The notes beneath the pieces are model-generated. The model saw only the letters and a list, made by a program, of their open reading frames with translations, did not search any database and had not been told where the DNA came from. 64,000 bases of DNA from assembly GCA_965250245.1 (NCBI GenBank), contig OZ252296.1, positions 2,666,001 through 2,730,000 on the forward strand. The letters are read 5' to 3'. Numbering within the stretch: the stretch's first letter is position 1; each line of letters opens with the position of its first letter. Below, piece by piece: positions 54,545-63,451 of the stretch. The stretch comes from JABDIP01 sp965250245. GTDB lineage: Bacteria; Pseudomonadota; Alphaproteobacteria; DSM-16000; Inquilinaceae. A program made the translations under genes and the position numbers.

Positions 54545-56287
54545 TCAGATATCCGCGTAGCAATGGGTCTCCGCGCCGCCGCCCGGATGGGTGATGGCGC
54601 CCTTTTCGGCGTCGCCGACCTGTTGGGCGTATTTCCACAGGGCGCCGGACTGGTAGTCGTGGCTGCGCGGTGCCCAGCTCTTGCGGCGCTCTTCCAGCTC
54701 GGCGTCGGACAGGGCGACGTCCAGCGTGCCCCCTTCGGCATCGATTGTGATCACGTCGCCGTCCTTCAGCAGGCCGATCGGGCCGCCGACCGCCGCCTCC
54801 GGGCCGACATGGCCGATACAGAAGCCGCGGGTGGCGCCGGAGAAGCGGCCGTCGGTGATCAGCGCCACCTGGTCGCCCATGCCCTGGCCGTAGATCGCCG
54901 ACGTGGTCGCCAGCATCTCGCGCATGCCGGGGCCGCCGCGCGGCCCCTCATAGCGGATGACGATCACCTCGCCGGCCTCGTACTGCTTGTTCTGCACCGC
55001 CGCGAAGGCCTCCTCCTCGCTGTCGAAGCAGCGGGCCGGGCCGCTGAACTTCAGCTTGCTCATGCCGGCCACCTTCACGATCGCCCCCTGGGGCGCGAGG
55101 TTGCCGCGCAGGCCGACCACGCCGCCGGTCGGGCTGAGGGGGGCCGAGGTCGTGCGGATCACGTCCTGGTCGGTCGGAAAGACGACGTCTGCCAGGTTCT
55201 CCGCGATGGTATTGCCGGTCACGGTGATGCAATCGCCATGCAGGAAGCCGCCATCCAGCAGCGCCTTCATCAGCACCGGCACGCCGCCGATCTCGTACAT
55301 GTCCTTGGCGACATACCGCCCGCCGGGCTTGAGGTCGGCGATGTAGGGGGTCTTCTTGAAGATCGCCGCCACCTCGTGCAGGTCGAAATCGATGCCCGCC
55401 TCATGGGCGATGGCCGGCAGGTGCAGCCCGGCATTGGTCGAGCCGCCGGAGGCCGCCACCACGGTCGCCGCATTCTCCAGCGCCTTGCGGGTGACGATGT
55501 CGCGCGGGCGGAGATTGTTGGCAATCAGCTCCATCACCGCCCGGCCCGATGCTTCGGCGTATTCGTCGCGCGACTCGTACGGTGCGGGCGCGCCGGCCGA
55601 ACCGGGCAGCGCCAGGCCCATCGCCTCGGACACGCAGGCCATGGTGTTGGCGGTGAACTGGCCGCCGCAGGACCCCGCGCTGGGACAGGCGACGCATTCC
55701 AGCGCATGCAGGTCCTCGTCCGACATGTTGCCGCCGGAATGGGCGCCGACCGCCTCGAACACGTCCTGCACGGTCACGTCGCGGCCCTTGAAGCGGCCCG
55801 GCAGGATCGAGCCGCCATACATGAAGACGGACGGCACGTTGAGACGCACCATCACCATCATCATCCCCGGCAGCGACTTGTCGCAGCCGGCAAGGCCGAC
55901 CATGGCGTCGTAGCAATGGCCGCGCATGGTCAGCTCGACGGAATCCGCGATCGCCTCGCGGGAGGCCAGCGACGACTTCATGCCGGCATGTCCCATGGCG
56001 ATTCCGTCGGTGACGGTGATGGTGGTGAACTCCCGCGGCGTGCCGCCGGTGGCCTTCACCCCCAGCTTGACCGCCTGGGCCTGGCGCGACAGGGAGATGT
56101 TGCACGGCGCAGCCTCGTTCCAGCAGGTGGCCACGCCGATGAAGGGCTGGGCGATTTCCTCTTCGGTCAGCCCCATGGCGTAGTAGTAAGACCGGTGCGG
56201 CGCCTTGTCGGGCCCGACCGAGACATGCCGGCTCGGCAGCTTGGACTTGTCGAACGATTTCTTGCCGCCGGGTGTGTCGAGTGGCAT
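54545..56287 (-). CDS. ilvD: Dihydroxy-acid dehydratase
   Basis: The 580-residue enzyme dehydrates 2,3-dihydroxy-3-methylbutanoate and its isoleucine analogue in branched-chain amino-acid synthesis. Cluster cysteines lie in VATCWNEAAPCN, GLAGCDKSLPG and CPSAGSCGGQFTANTMACV (split at the 20-residue limit). The closing DGRFSGATRGFCIGHVGPEA is diagnostic (core DGRFSGATRGFCIGH). Length fits the 2Fe-2S/4Fe-4S IlvD/Edd family. No attenuator or leader peptide is evident upstream. Confidence 0.97.
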   Translation of the reverse strand: MPLDTPGGKKSFDKSKLPSRHVSVGPDKAPHRSYYYAMGLTEEEIAQPFIGVATCWNEAAPCNISLSRQAQAVKLGVKATGGTPREFTTITVTDGIAMGHAGMKSSLASREAIADSVELTMRGHCYDAMVGLAGCDKSLPGMMMVMVRLNVPSVFMYGGSILPGRFKGRDVTVQDVFEAVGAHSGGNMSDEDLHALECVACPSAGSCGGQFTANTMACVSEAMGLALPGSAGAPAPYESRDEYAEASGRAVMELIANNLRPRDIVTRKALENAATVVAASGGSTNAGLHLPAIAHEAGIDFDLHEVAAIFKKTPYIADLKPGGRYVAKDMYEIGGVPVLMKALLDGGFLHGDCITVTGNTIAENLADVVFPTDQDVIRTTSAPLSPTGGVVGLRGNLAPQGAIVKVAGMSKLKFSGPARCFDSEEEAFAAVQNKQYEAGEVIVIRYEGPRGGPGMREMLATTSAIYGQGMGDQVALITDGRFSGATRGFCIGHVGPEAAVGGPIGLLKDGDVITIDAEGGTLDVALSDAELEERRKSWAPRSHDYQSGALWKYAQQVGDAEKGAITHPGGGAETHCYADI

Positions 56288-56498
56288 CCCTTCCCCCTGA
56301 AGATCGGTGTTTTTCGCAGTCGGCGACCAGACTAGCGGGCAATCCTCATACTTTCTACGCCCACCGCGTCATGGCGGGCATGCGCCGCGGGACTGGCGGG
56401 CACCGCGGGTCGCGCGGCCGCCCGGCGGAATCGATCTTGGCGCGGCGGTTCCGATCGGGGTATAGGGAGGCCCGCCGCCACCCGCCTCGAATGGAGAC

Positions 56499-56966
56499 AT
56501 GTCCGGTATGGCACTGGTTTCCCAGCGCCGCCGACGAAAGGCGGCGCCCATGGTCACGCTCCTGCTGTTCGGCCTCGCGGCGCTGGCCGCCGGGCGGGCG
56601 GAGGCCTGTTCGTGCTTCCGGGGCACCGTGGAGGAGCATCTCAGGTTCGCCGATGTGGTGTTCACCGGCGAGCTGACCCAGGTCGGATGGCCCTGGTGGT
56701 CGCCCTGGGGCTGGTTCTCAGACGGCTACACCCAGATGGCCGTGGCCCGCGTCGACACCCTGTTCAAGGGCGAGATCGGCCCATCGGTGGAGTTCACCTA
56801 CGGCACCGATGCCGCCATGTGCGGGATCATGCTCGAGGAGGGCAACACCGGCGTCTTCCTCCTGGCGTCGGATGATGGCGACCTGTCCACCAATCTCTGC
56901 CTCTTCGACCTCGACATGGATGTCGACGCCATTATCGAGGTGCTCGGCGAGGGCCAGGCGCCCTAG
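56499..56966 (+). CDS. Secreted TIMP/netrin-like protein
   Basis: The 155-residue protein has a signal peptide and then CSCFRGTVEEHLRFADVVFTGEL (in part: CSCFRGTVEEHL, ADVVFTGEL), the N-terminal cysteine signature of the tissue-inhibitor/NTR OB fold. Two more cysteines (AAMCGIML, TNLCLF) could pair with it. Bacterial members are secreted and of unknown target. The stop shares the palindrome CTAG with the convergent valS stop, so the two genes overlap by four bases. Confidence 0.75.
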   Translation: MSGMALVSQRRRRKAAPMVTLLLFGLAALAAGRAEACSCFRGTVEEHLRFADVVFTGELTQVGWPWWSPWGWFSDGYTQMAVARVDTLFKGEIGPSVEFTYGTDAAMCGIMLEEGNTGVFLLASDDGDLSTNLCLFDLDMDVDAIIEVLGEGQAP

Positions 56967-59617
56967 GCGCCTCCGTCCAGCCTCTCGATCGCCGCCGTCA
57001 GCTTCTCCCGCGCGCCTTCCAACTCGGCCTTGCGCTCGCGCTGCTCCTCGACCACTGCCTCCGGGGCCTTGGCGAGGAACTGCTCGTTGGCGAGCTTCTT
57101 GTCGAGCTTGGCGATGTCGGCGGAGACCTTGCCGGCCTCTTTCTCCAGCCGGGCCCGCTCCTGGGCGAAATCGACGATCCCTTCCAGTGGCAGCAGGATG
57201 GTCGCCTCGTCGATCACCTCCTGGACCGCGCCCTTCGGAACCGCGCCATCGGCGAGATCGGCGCCGTCCAGCCGGGCGAGCCGGGTGATGATGCCGCGAT
57301 GGGTGTCGAGCCGCTTCGCGGTCGCCGTGTTGGCGCCCTTCAGCAGCATGGGGATCTTGGCCCCCGCCGGCACGTTCATCTCCGAGCGCACCGCGCGGAT
57401 GGCGGAGATCAGGCGCACCACCCAGCCCATCTCCTCCGACGCCGCCGGATCGGCCAGCGTGTCGGGGTAGTCCGGCCAGAACTCGCCGATCAGGGCGCCG
57501 TCCCGGTCGTCGGAAAGCTGCCGCCACAGCTCCTCGGTCACGAAGGGCATCAGCGGGTTGAGGAGCTGGACGATCTGATCCAGAACCCAGCCGGTCGCGG
57601 CGCGGGTCTCGTCCTGGGCGGCTGCGTCGCCGTCCTGCAGCACCGGCTTGGTGAACTCCAGGTACCAGTCGCAGAAGCTGTGCCAGGTGAACTGGTAGAG
57701 GGCGTTGGCCGCCTCGTTGAAGCGGTAGCCGGCCAGCGCCGCGTCGACCTTGGCCGCGGCCGCCGCGACCTCGCCGATGATCCATTTGTTGACCGTCAGC
57801 GTGCAGGCGGCCGGATCGAATTCGCGCCGTGGCCGGCAGTCGTTCATCTGGCAGTAGCGGGCGGCATTCCAAAGCTTGGTGGTAAAGTTGCGATAGCCCT
57901 CGACCCGCTGCTCGGACAGCTTGATGTCGCGCCCCTGGGCGGCCATGGAGATCAGCGTGAAGCGCAGCGAGTCCGCGCCATAGCTGTCGATCAACTCCAG
58001 CGGGTCGATCACGTTGCCCTTGGTCTTGGACATCTTCTGGCCCTGGGCGTCGCGCACCAGGGCGTGGATGTAGACGGTGCGGAACGGCACGTCGCCCATG
58101 AAGTGCAGCCCCATCATCATCATCCGGGCGACCCAGAAGAAGATGATGTCGAAACCGGTGACCAGCACGTCGCCCGGGTAGTAGCGCTCGACCTCCGGCA
58201 CCTCGTCGGGCCAGCCCAATGTCGAGAACGGCCACAGGGCGGAGGAGAACCAGGTGTCCAGCACGTCGCTGTCGCGCTCCAGCGCGGCATCGTGGCCGTA
58301 GTGCTGGCGGGCGGCGAGATGCGCCTCCTCCTCGGTCTCCTCCACGAAGACCGTGCCGTCGGGACCGTACCAGGCCGGGATCTGATGGCCCCACCAGAGC
58401 TGGCGGCTGATGCACCAGGGCTGGATGTTGCGCATCCATTCGAAATAGGTGTTCTCCCAGGTCCTGGGCACGAACACGGTGCGCCCCTGCTCCACCGCCT
58501 CGATGGCCGGCTTGGCCAGGGTCTTGGCGTCGCAGTACCACTGGTCGGTCAGCCAGGGCTCGATGGCGACGCCGGAGCGGTCACCATGGGGCACGGTGTG
58601 CACATGGTCGTCGATACGATCGATCAGCCCGGCCGCTTCCAGGTCCTCGAGCACCTTCTTGCGCGCCGCATAGCGGTCCAGGCCGCGATAGGCCTCCGGC
58701 ACCTGGTCGTTGAGGACGGCGTTGTGGTCGAAGATGTTGACCATCTCCAGGTTCTGGCGCCGGCCGACCTCGAAATCGTTGAAATCATGGGCCGGGGTCA
58801 TCTTCACCGCGCCGCTGCCGGTCTCCGGGTCGGCGTAGTCGTCCGCCACCACCGGCAGCGCGCGCCCCACCAGCGGCAGCGTCACGAACTTGCCGACCAG
58901 GTCGGTGTAGCGGTCGTCCTCGGGATGCACCGCCACGCCGGTATCGCCCAGCATGGTCTCCGGACGGGTGGTCGCCACCACCAGGTATTTCTTGGGGTCG
59001 TCCTGCAGCGGGTAGCGCAGGTGCCACAGCTTTCCCTTGACCTCGCGCTGCTCGACCTCCAGGTCGGAGATCGCGGTGTGCAGCTTGGGGTCCCAGTTCA
59101 CCAGCCGCTTGTCGCGGAAGATCAGGCCCTGCTTGTGAAGCTGCACGAAGACCTTGCGGACCGCCCGGCTGAGCCCGTCATCCATGGTGAAGCGCTCGCG
59201 GGTCCAATCCGGCGAAGCGCCCAGCCGGCGCAACTGTCGGGTGATGGTGCCGCCGGACTCGGCCTTCCAGTCCCAGACCCGATCGAGAAAGGCCTCGCGC
59301 CCCAGATCGTGTCGGGACTTGCCGTCCTTGGCCAGCTCGCGCTCGACCACCATCTGGGTCGCGATGCCGGCATGGTCGGTGCCGGGCTGCCACAGGGCGT
59401 CCTTGCCGGAGCGCCGCTGGTAGCGGATCAGCACATCCTGCAGGGTCATGTTCAGGGCATGGCCCATATGCAGGCTGCCGGTGACGTTCGGCGGCGGCAT
59501 CATGACGACATAGGGGGTCGCATTGGACTCGACCGACGCCCCGAAGGCGCCGGAGTCTTCCCAACCGTCGTAATGCTTGGCCTCGGTCTCGGCAGGCCGA
59601 TACGTCTTGTCCAGCAT
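56963..59617 (-). CDS. valS: Valyl-tRNA synthetase
   Basis: The 884-residue class I enzyme charges tRNA-Val and edits threonine. HIGH motif PPPNVTGSLHMGHALN (HMGH at 50-53), KMSKT at 528-532, and editing-domain segments PETMLGDTGVAVHP are present. A C-terminal coiled coil (about 820-884) binds tRNA. KMSKT has Thr where E. coli has Ser. Length is slightly shorter than E. coli (about 950). popZ lies upstream, as in relatives. Confidence 0.97.
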   Translation of the reverse strand: MLDKTYRPAETEAKHYDGWEDSGAFGASVESNATPYVVMMPPPNVTGSLHMGHALNMTLQDVLIRYQRRSGKDALWQPGTDHAGIATQMVVERELAKDGKSRHDLGREAFLDRVWDWKAESGGTITRQLRRLGASPDWTRERFTMDDGLSRAVRKVFVQLHKQGLIFRDKRLVNWDPKLHTAISDLEVEQREVKGKLWHLRYPLQDDPKKYLVVATTRPETMLGDTGVAVHPEDDRYTDLVGKFVTLPLVGRALPVVADDYADPETGSGAVKMTPAHDFNDFEVGRRQNLEMVNIFDHNAVLNDQVPEAYRGLDRYAARKKVLEDLEAAGLIDRIDDHVHTVPHGDRSGVAIEPWLTDQWYCDAKTLAKPAIEAVEQGRTVFVPRTWENTYFEWMRNIQPWCISRQLWWGHQIPAWYGPDGTVFVEETEEEAHLAARQHYGHDAALERDSDVLDTWFSSALWPFSTLGWPDEVPEVERYYPGDVLVTGFDIIFFWVARMMMMGLHFMGDVPFRTVYIHALVRDAQGQKMSKTKGNVIDPLELIDSYGADSLRFTLISMAAQGRDIKLSEQRVEGYRNFTTKLWNAARYCQMNDCRPRREFDPAACTLTVNKWIIGEVAAAAAKVDAALAGYRFNEAANALYQFTWHSFCDWYLEFTKPVLQDGDAAAQDETRAATGWVLDQIVQLLNPLMPFVTEELWRQLSDDRDGALIGEFWPDYPDTLADPAASEEMGWVVRLISAIRAVRSEMNVPAGAKIPMLLKGANTATAKRLDTHRGIITRLARLDGADLADGAVPKGAVQEVIDEATILLPLEGIVDFAQERARLEKEAGKVSADIAKLDKKLANEQFLAKAPEAVVEEQRERKAELEGAREKLTAAIERLDGGA

Positions 59618-59721
59618 CGCTGAACCCTTCCAGCGGTGGCCGTTATTCCAGGGTTATTGGGAGGCGCAGGCGCAAGCCGGCGGCCGATTGCCGCGCAGAA
59701 TGACGGCGGCCGCTCGGCCGG

Positions 59722-60414
59722 TCAATTGTTGTGCAGGCGCTCCGCGACCCGGGAGACCTCGCGCTCGACGATGCGCTCGACGATCGCCGGCAGGTTCTGG
59801 TCGAGCCAGTCCTTCAGCATCGGACGCATCAGTTCCCGCACCAGGGCCTCGATCGTCTTGTCGCCGATTGGCATGGACGCGCCGGCCTCCGCGGTGCTCC
59901 CGGCGGGCGCCTCGCTAAGCCTCGACATGGCCGCACTGGCCATCAGCGCCGTGGAATCGGCCACCAGCGAGTCGTCTTCGGCAGGCTGTTGGGACAGGGG
60001 ATCCTCCATCTCCGGCGGGGCGGACGGCGCTTCGAATTCCAGCGGCGCGTCATCCGTTTCGGGTTCGGCCAGCTCCAGGGCGGCCTCGGGTTCGGGCTCG
60101 GGTTCGGGTTCAGGCTCCGGGACCGGCTCGGGCTCGGGTTCGGGCAGAGGCTCCGGCTCGGGTTCCGGTTCCGCGATCGCCTGCTCAGAGACAACCTCGG
60201 TCAGTTCCAGCACGTCGTCGTCGGTCGCAGCGGGCGCCTCGGCCTCCACGGCTTCCGCAGCGGCCTCTAAGGCCTCCACGGCTTCGGGCTGCGGGTCCTG
60301 GGCGGGCGGATCGCCCGCCGGCTCACCTTCCTCGCCATCCTCGGAGATGATCCGGCGGATCGACGCCAGGATCTCCTCCATGGATGGTTCTTGCTCGGGT
60401 TTCGGCTGGTTCAT
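59722..60414 (-). CDS. popZ: Polar organizing protein PopZ (DUF2497)
   Basis: The 230-residue protein has the N-terminal helix MEEILASIRRIISED (about 12-26), a long Pro/Glu-rich disordered middle (about 40-170), and the C-terminal DUF2497 helices (IEALVRELMRPMLKDWLDQNLP and IVERIVEREVSRVAERL, each cited in part). In Caulobacter PopZ forms a polar matrix that tethers the centromere through ParB. It lies just upstream of valS, the usual location. A CtrA-like site may precede it. Confidence 0.88.
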   Translation of the reverse strand: MNQPKPEQEPSMEEILASIRRIISEDGEEGEPAGDPPAQDPQPEAVEALEAAAEAVEAEAPAATDDDVLELTEVVSEQAIAEPEPEPEPLPEPEPEPVPEPEPEPEPEPEAALELAEPETDDAPLEFEAPSAPPEMEDPLSQQPAEDDSLVADSTALMASAAMSRLSEAPAGSTAEAGASMPIGDKTIEALVRELMRPMLKDWLDQNLPAIVERIVEREVSRVAERLHNN

Positions 60415-60462
60415 CGCTTCGTGTCCAGGCTATCGCTGCCGAATCGATAAACTAGAACAGAG

Positions 60463-60476
60463 TTAACAAAGGTTAA
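60463..60476. promoter_or_regulatory. CtrA-box-like sequence upstream of popZ
   Basis: TTAACAAAGGTTAA holds two TTAA half-sites, but separated by six bases, whereas the CtrA consensus is TTAA-N7-TTAA. It sits 49 bp before the popZ start. It may be a variant site or chance. Confidence 0.3.
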
Positions 60477-60514
60477 ATAGACAGGGTGCCGATTCCCGCG
60501 AGATTCCCGACCGC

Positions 60515-61906
60515 CTAGTCGCCCTGGACCGAGGTGCCCCAGAGCCGCCCGCGGGTGGCGCGGTAGTCCGGCTCGAACTCGTAGTACTCGACAGGCAGGC
60601 CCAGGGCGCGGGCGGTGAGCTGGCCGGTCACCGCCAGCAGGCTGTAGGCCGCCACCACCTCGTCCCGCTGTGAGCGGACCAGCGACACCTGGGCGTCCAG
60701 CAGCTCCTGCTCGGCGTCCAGCACGTCGAGCACGGTGCGGGACCCGACCAGGGCCTCCTGCTCGGTGCCCTCAAGGGCGATCCGGGCGGCCGACACCTGG
60801 GCGACGAAGGACCTGATGCTGGCCCGGGCCGTCTCCAGCGTCTCCCAGGCCTGGATCGCATTCTCGACGACGTCGCGACGGGTCTCCTCGACCTGGATAC
60901 GGGTCTGGTTGGCGTTGTAGCGCGCCTCGCGCACCCGCGACGACACCGCGCCGGACTGGTAGAGCGGCACCGTAACCTGCGCCGTCAGCGACGCGGTATC
61001 GGACTGGTCGATGGTCTCGCTGGGCTCGTAGGTCGATTGCGCTCGACCGACCAAGCTGACTTCCGGCAGCAGCTCGCCAAACACCACATCGACATTGGCG
61101 TCGGCGGACCGCTCGTTGAAATTGGCCGTGATCAGCGCCGGGTTGTTGCCCTCGGCCTGGGTGATGGATTCGTCGAGGGAGGCAGGAAGCCCGACCACGG
61201 GCGGCGGCGGGGTCACCGCACCGGCCGGCCGGCCGATCACCCGCGTATAGGTCGCCCGGGAATTGTCCAGATCGCCCTCGGCGGCGATCCGGTCCGCGGT
61301 GGCGCGGGCCAGGCGCGACTCCGCCTGGCTGACATCGGTGCGGGTGACCTCGCCGACCTGGAAGCGGTCGCGGGTCGCCTGCAACTGCCGGCGCAGCACC
61401 TGTTCGTTGTTGATCGTCAGCTCCAGCACCGCCTGCTCGCGAACCACGTCCATATAGGCGGTCACCGCGTCCAGCAGCACCTGCTGCTCGATGCTCAGAT
61501 AGGTCGCGCGGGCCGCCTGCACCGCGAATTCCGCGCTGCGCACGCTGGCCGTCGTCCGGCCGCCGCGATAGAGCGGCTGGCTGACGGTGACGCCGACCGA
61601 GGCCGGCGTGACGCTGTCGGAGCTGCTGGATCCGTTGGACGGGTCGGTGTTGGAGTACTGCACCCCGAAATCGCCATCCGCCTCCACCGTCGGCCGGAAC
61701 CCGGACAACGCCTGGGACACGTCTTCGTTGGTGGCGCGCAGCGCCTCGCGCTGGGCGATCAGGGTCGGGTTGGTGTCGTGGGTCAGGGCCAGCGCCTCGA
61801 CCAGTTCCTGGCCGCCGGCCGGCGTCGTGGCGGCCGCCGCGGCAAGCACCGCCAGCGCCGCGACCGATCGCCGTCCCGGAAAGCGGAGTGCGATGTCCAC
61901 AGTCAT
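60515..61906 (-). CDS. tolC: TolC family outer-membrane efflux protein
   Basis: The 463-residue protein has a signal peptide (ending AGG), then two repeats of the TolC alpha-barrel pattern: TLIAQREALRATNEDVSQA, a first beta region, VGEVTRTDVSQAESRLA (the typical TRTDV-x-QAE), and the second SRTVLDVLDAEQELLDAQVSL. It forms the trimeric outer-membrane channel for type I secretion and drug efflux. ATG 61906 shares one base with the rhodanese stop (TGATG), so the two are coupled; GAGGT lies 5 bases upstream. Confidence 0.94.
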   Translation of the reverse strand: MTVDIALRFPGRRSVAALAVLAAAAATTPAGGQELVEALALTHDTNPTLIAQREALRATNEDVSQALSGFRPTVEADGDFGVQYSNTDPSNGSSSSDSVTPASVGVTVSQPLYRGGRTTASVRSAEFAVQAARATYLSIEQQVLLDAVTAYMDVVREQAVLELTINNEQVLRRQLQATRDRFQVGEVTRTDVSQAESRLARATADRIAAEGDLDNSRATYTRVIGRPAGAVTPPPPVVGLPASLDESITQAEGNNPALITANFNERSADANVDVVFGELLPEVSLVGRAQSTYEPSETIDQSDTASLTAQVTVPLYQSGAVSSRVREARYNANQTRIQVEETRRDVVENAIQAWETLETARASIRSFVAQVSAARIALEGTEQEALVGSRTVLDVLDAEQELLDAQVSLVRSQRDEVVAAYSLLAVTGQLTARALGLPVEYYEFEPDYRATRGRLWGTSVQGD

Positions 61907-62244
61907 CAGTACCTCGTCATGGTTCTGTCCACCCGGTCGGCCCAGGCATCGATGCCGCCTTCCAGGTTGACGGTCGCCGGAATGCCCTGCCCGCGCAACC
62001 ACAGTGTAGCCCGAAGACTGCGGACGCCATGATGACAGAGCACCACAACCATGCCGGCCCTCGGCACGCTGTCCAGATGATCCGGCAGCGTGCCCAGCGG
62101 GATCGCCAGGCTCGGCTCGATGGAACAGATCTCACGCTCCCAGGGCTCGCGGACGTCGAGCACCGTCAGGTCGCCCGGACCGCGGCGCAGCCGGTCGAGC
62201 GTCTCGACGTCGATCTGCAGGTCGTCTTGCACCAGAGCGTTCAT
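61906..62244 (-). CDS. Rhodanese domain protein
   Basis: The 112-residue single-domain protein has the catalytic loop VVLCHHGVRS with Cys70, the motif DVREPWERE, and the closing NLEGGIDAWA, all characteristic of rhodanese (sulfurtransferase) domains. The active loop CHHGVRS is typical of single-domain members beside pcm and tolC in alphaproteobacteria. ATG 62244 is chosen. Its stop overlaps the tolC start by one base. The sulfur acceptor is unknown. Confidence 0.92.
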   Translation of the reverse strand: MNALVQDDLQIDVETLDRLRRGPGDLTVLDVREPWEREICSIEPSLAIPLGTLPDHLDSVPRAGMVVVLCHHGVRSLRATLWLRGQGIPATVNLEGGIDAWADRVDRTMTRY

Positions 62245-62267
62245 GGGATCAGGGGCGCCCGCGGCGG

Positions 62268-62924
62268 CTAGAACTCGAAGACCGGGACCGGCTCGAACCC
62301 GGGCAGCACCGGCACCGTGGCATCGAAGACCTCGCGATGGGACACGGTGCCGCCGATGTTCTGGTACAGGGTCGCCTTGCCGAGCCCGCCCTGCGGCGAA
62401 ACCACGGCGGCAAGCCGACCGCCCTCGGCGAGTTGGTCCAGGATCGCCCGCGGCACGTCGGCGACGGCGCCGTCGATGATGATCGCCTGATAGGGCGCCT
62501 GCTTGGGATAGCCGCCGTTCAGCGGCGCCTCGATGACCACCGCATTGTCGGCGCCCAGACGGGCCAGCGTCTCGGTCGCCTGCTGCGCCAGGTCGGCATC
62601 GTCCTCGATGGCGACCACGGTGTTCGCTAGCCGGGCCAGCACGGCGGTGCTGTAGCCAGTGCCGCAGCCGATCGCCAGCACGATGTCGCCGTCCTGAACC
62701 TGCAGCGCCTCGATCAGACGCCCGAGCACCATCGGCTCCATCAGGTGACGGCCATTGCCGATGGCGATGTCCTCGTCGACATAGGCGATCCCGCGCAGCG
62801 CCTTGGGCACGAAGGCCTCGCGCGGCACGTCGCCCATCGCCTCGAGGATCGCCTCCGTCACGATCTTGTTGGGCCTGAGCTGGCCCTCGACCATGTTCAG
62901 CCGGGCGGCGGCGTATTGAGTCAT
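62268..62924 (-). CDS. Second protein-L-isoaspartate methyltransferase homologue
   Basis: The 218-residue paralogue of pcm has VPREAFVPKALRGIAYVDED (as VPREAFVPKALR), the motif I IVLAIGCGTGYSTAVLARLA, and AAIIIDGA-like YQAIIIDGAVADVP in place of the usual IIVTAA. It is conserved beside rhodanese and tolC. The identity to the true pcm at 36296 is moderate, so it may have another methylation target. ATG 62924 is chosen. It starts the minus-strand run pcm2-rhodanese-tolC-popZ-valS. Confidence 0.88.
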   Translation of the reverse strand: MTQYAAARLNMVEGQLRPNKIVTEAILEAMGDVPREAFVPKALRGIAYVDEDIAIGNGRHLMEPMVLGRLIEALQVQDGDIVLAIGCGTGYSTAVLARLANTVVAIEDDADLAQQATETLARLGADNAVVIEAPLNGGYPKQAPYQAIIIDGAVADVPRAILDQLAEGGRLAAVVSPQGGLGKATLYQNIGGTVSHREVFDATVPVLPGFEPVPVFEF

Positions 62925-63116
62925 GTCGGCACGGCAGTTGGGATACAGGGACAGGCACACGGGACCGCCGCCGGATATCGGCGGTCGGCCTTATATAGCT
63001 TCCGGCGGCGATAATACAAAGGCGATAAGGTAAATGTCCGGTAACCATGCTCGTCCGGCGCGAACCGCTTGACCGGCGCTCGACGGCGCGGCTATAGGTC
63101 TGCGGCCCTGACCGGC

Positions 63117-63190
63117 GGCGCGATGGCTGAGTGGTTAGGCAGCGGACTGCAAATCCGTGTACACCGGTTCGATTCCGGTTCGCGCCTCCA
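63117..63190 (+). tRNA. tRNA-Cys(GCA)
   Basis: A 74-base cloverleaf: acceptor GGCGCGA/TCGCGCC, D arm GCT/AGGC region, anticodon loop CTGCAAA with anticodon GCA, T arm CCGG-TTCGATT-CCGG, discriminator T and encoded CCA. It is followed by tRNA-Asn on the same strand. Confidence 0.95.
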
Positions 63191-63305
63191 GTACCCGAAC
63201 CACGTGCGACCCGCCGGTTCGTGGGGCTGGCATCGCCGAAAAGGGTCTGATATAAGACGCGCCCGCGATCGCGGCGGCACCGTTTTTGGCGCGCCGCCGA
63301 CCTGA

Positions 63306-63381
63306 TCCCCGGTAGCTCAGTTGGTAGAGCAGGTGGCTGTTAACCACCCTGTCGCTGGTTCGAGTCCGGCCCGGGGAGCCA
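63306..63381 (+). tRNA. tRNA-Asn(GTT)
   Basis: A 76-base cloverleaf: acceptor TCCCCGG/CCGGGGA, D arm GCTC/GAGC, anticodon stem GGTGG/CCACC with loop CTGTTAA (anticodon GTT), T arm GCTGG-TTCGAGT-CCGGC with one mismatch-like pair, discriminator G and encoded CCA. Confidence 0.95.
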
Positions 63382-63391
63382 ATTCAGCAAA

Positions 63392-63424
63392 GAGGCCCGG
63401 ATCCGCCGATCCGGGCCTCTTTCG
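63392..63424 (+). terminator. Rho-independent terminator after tRNA-Asn
   Basis: GAGGCCCGGATC-CGCC-GATCCGGGCCTC forms a perfect 12-bp stem with a four-base loop, followed by TTTCG on the plus strand; AAAG precedes it, so it may also end the minus-strand gene at 63452. Confidence 0.88.
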
Positions 63425-63451
63425 CGTTCCCAGGACGGATCAGGGGTCGGA

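Noticed and set aside
57299..59623. Long plus-strand frame opposite valS
   Set aside because: It is an antisense shadow of valS, which has all its catalytic motifs.
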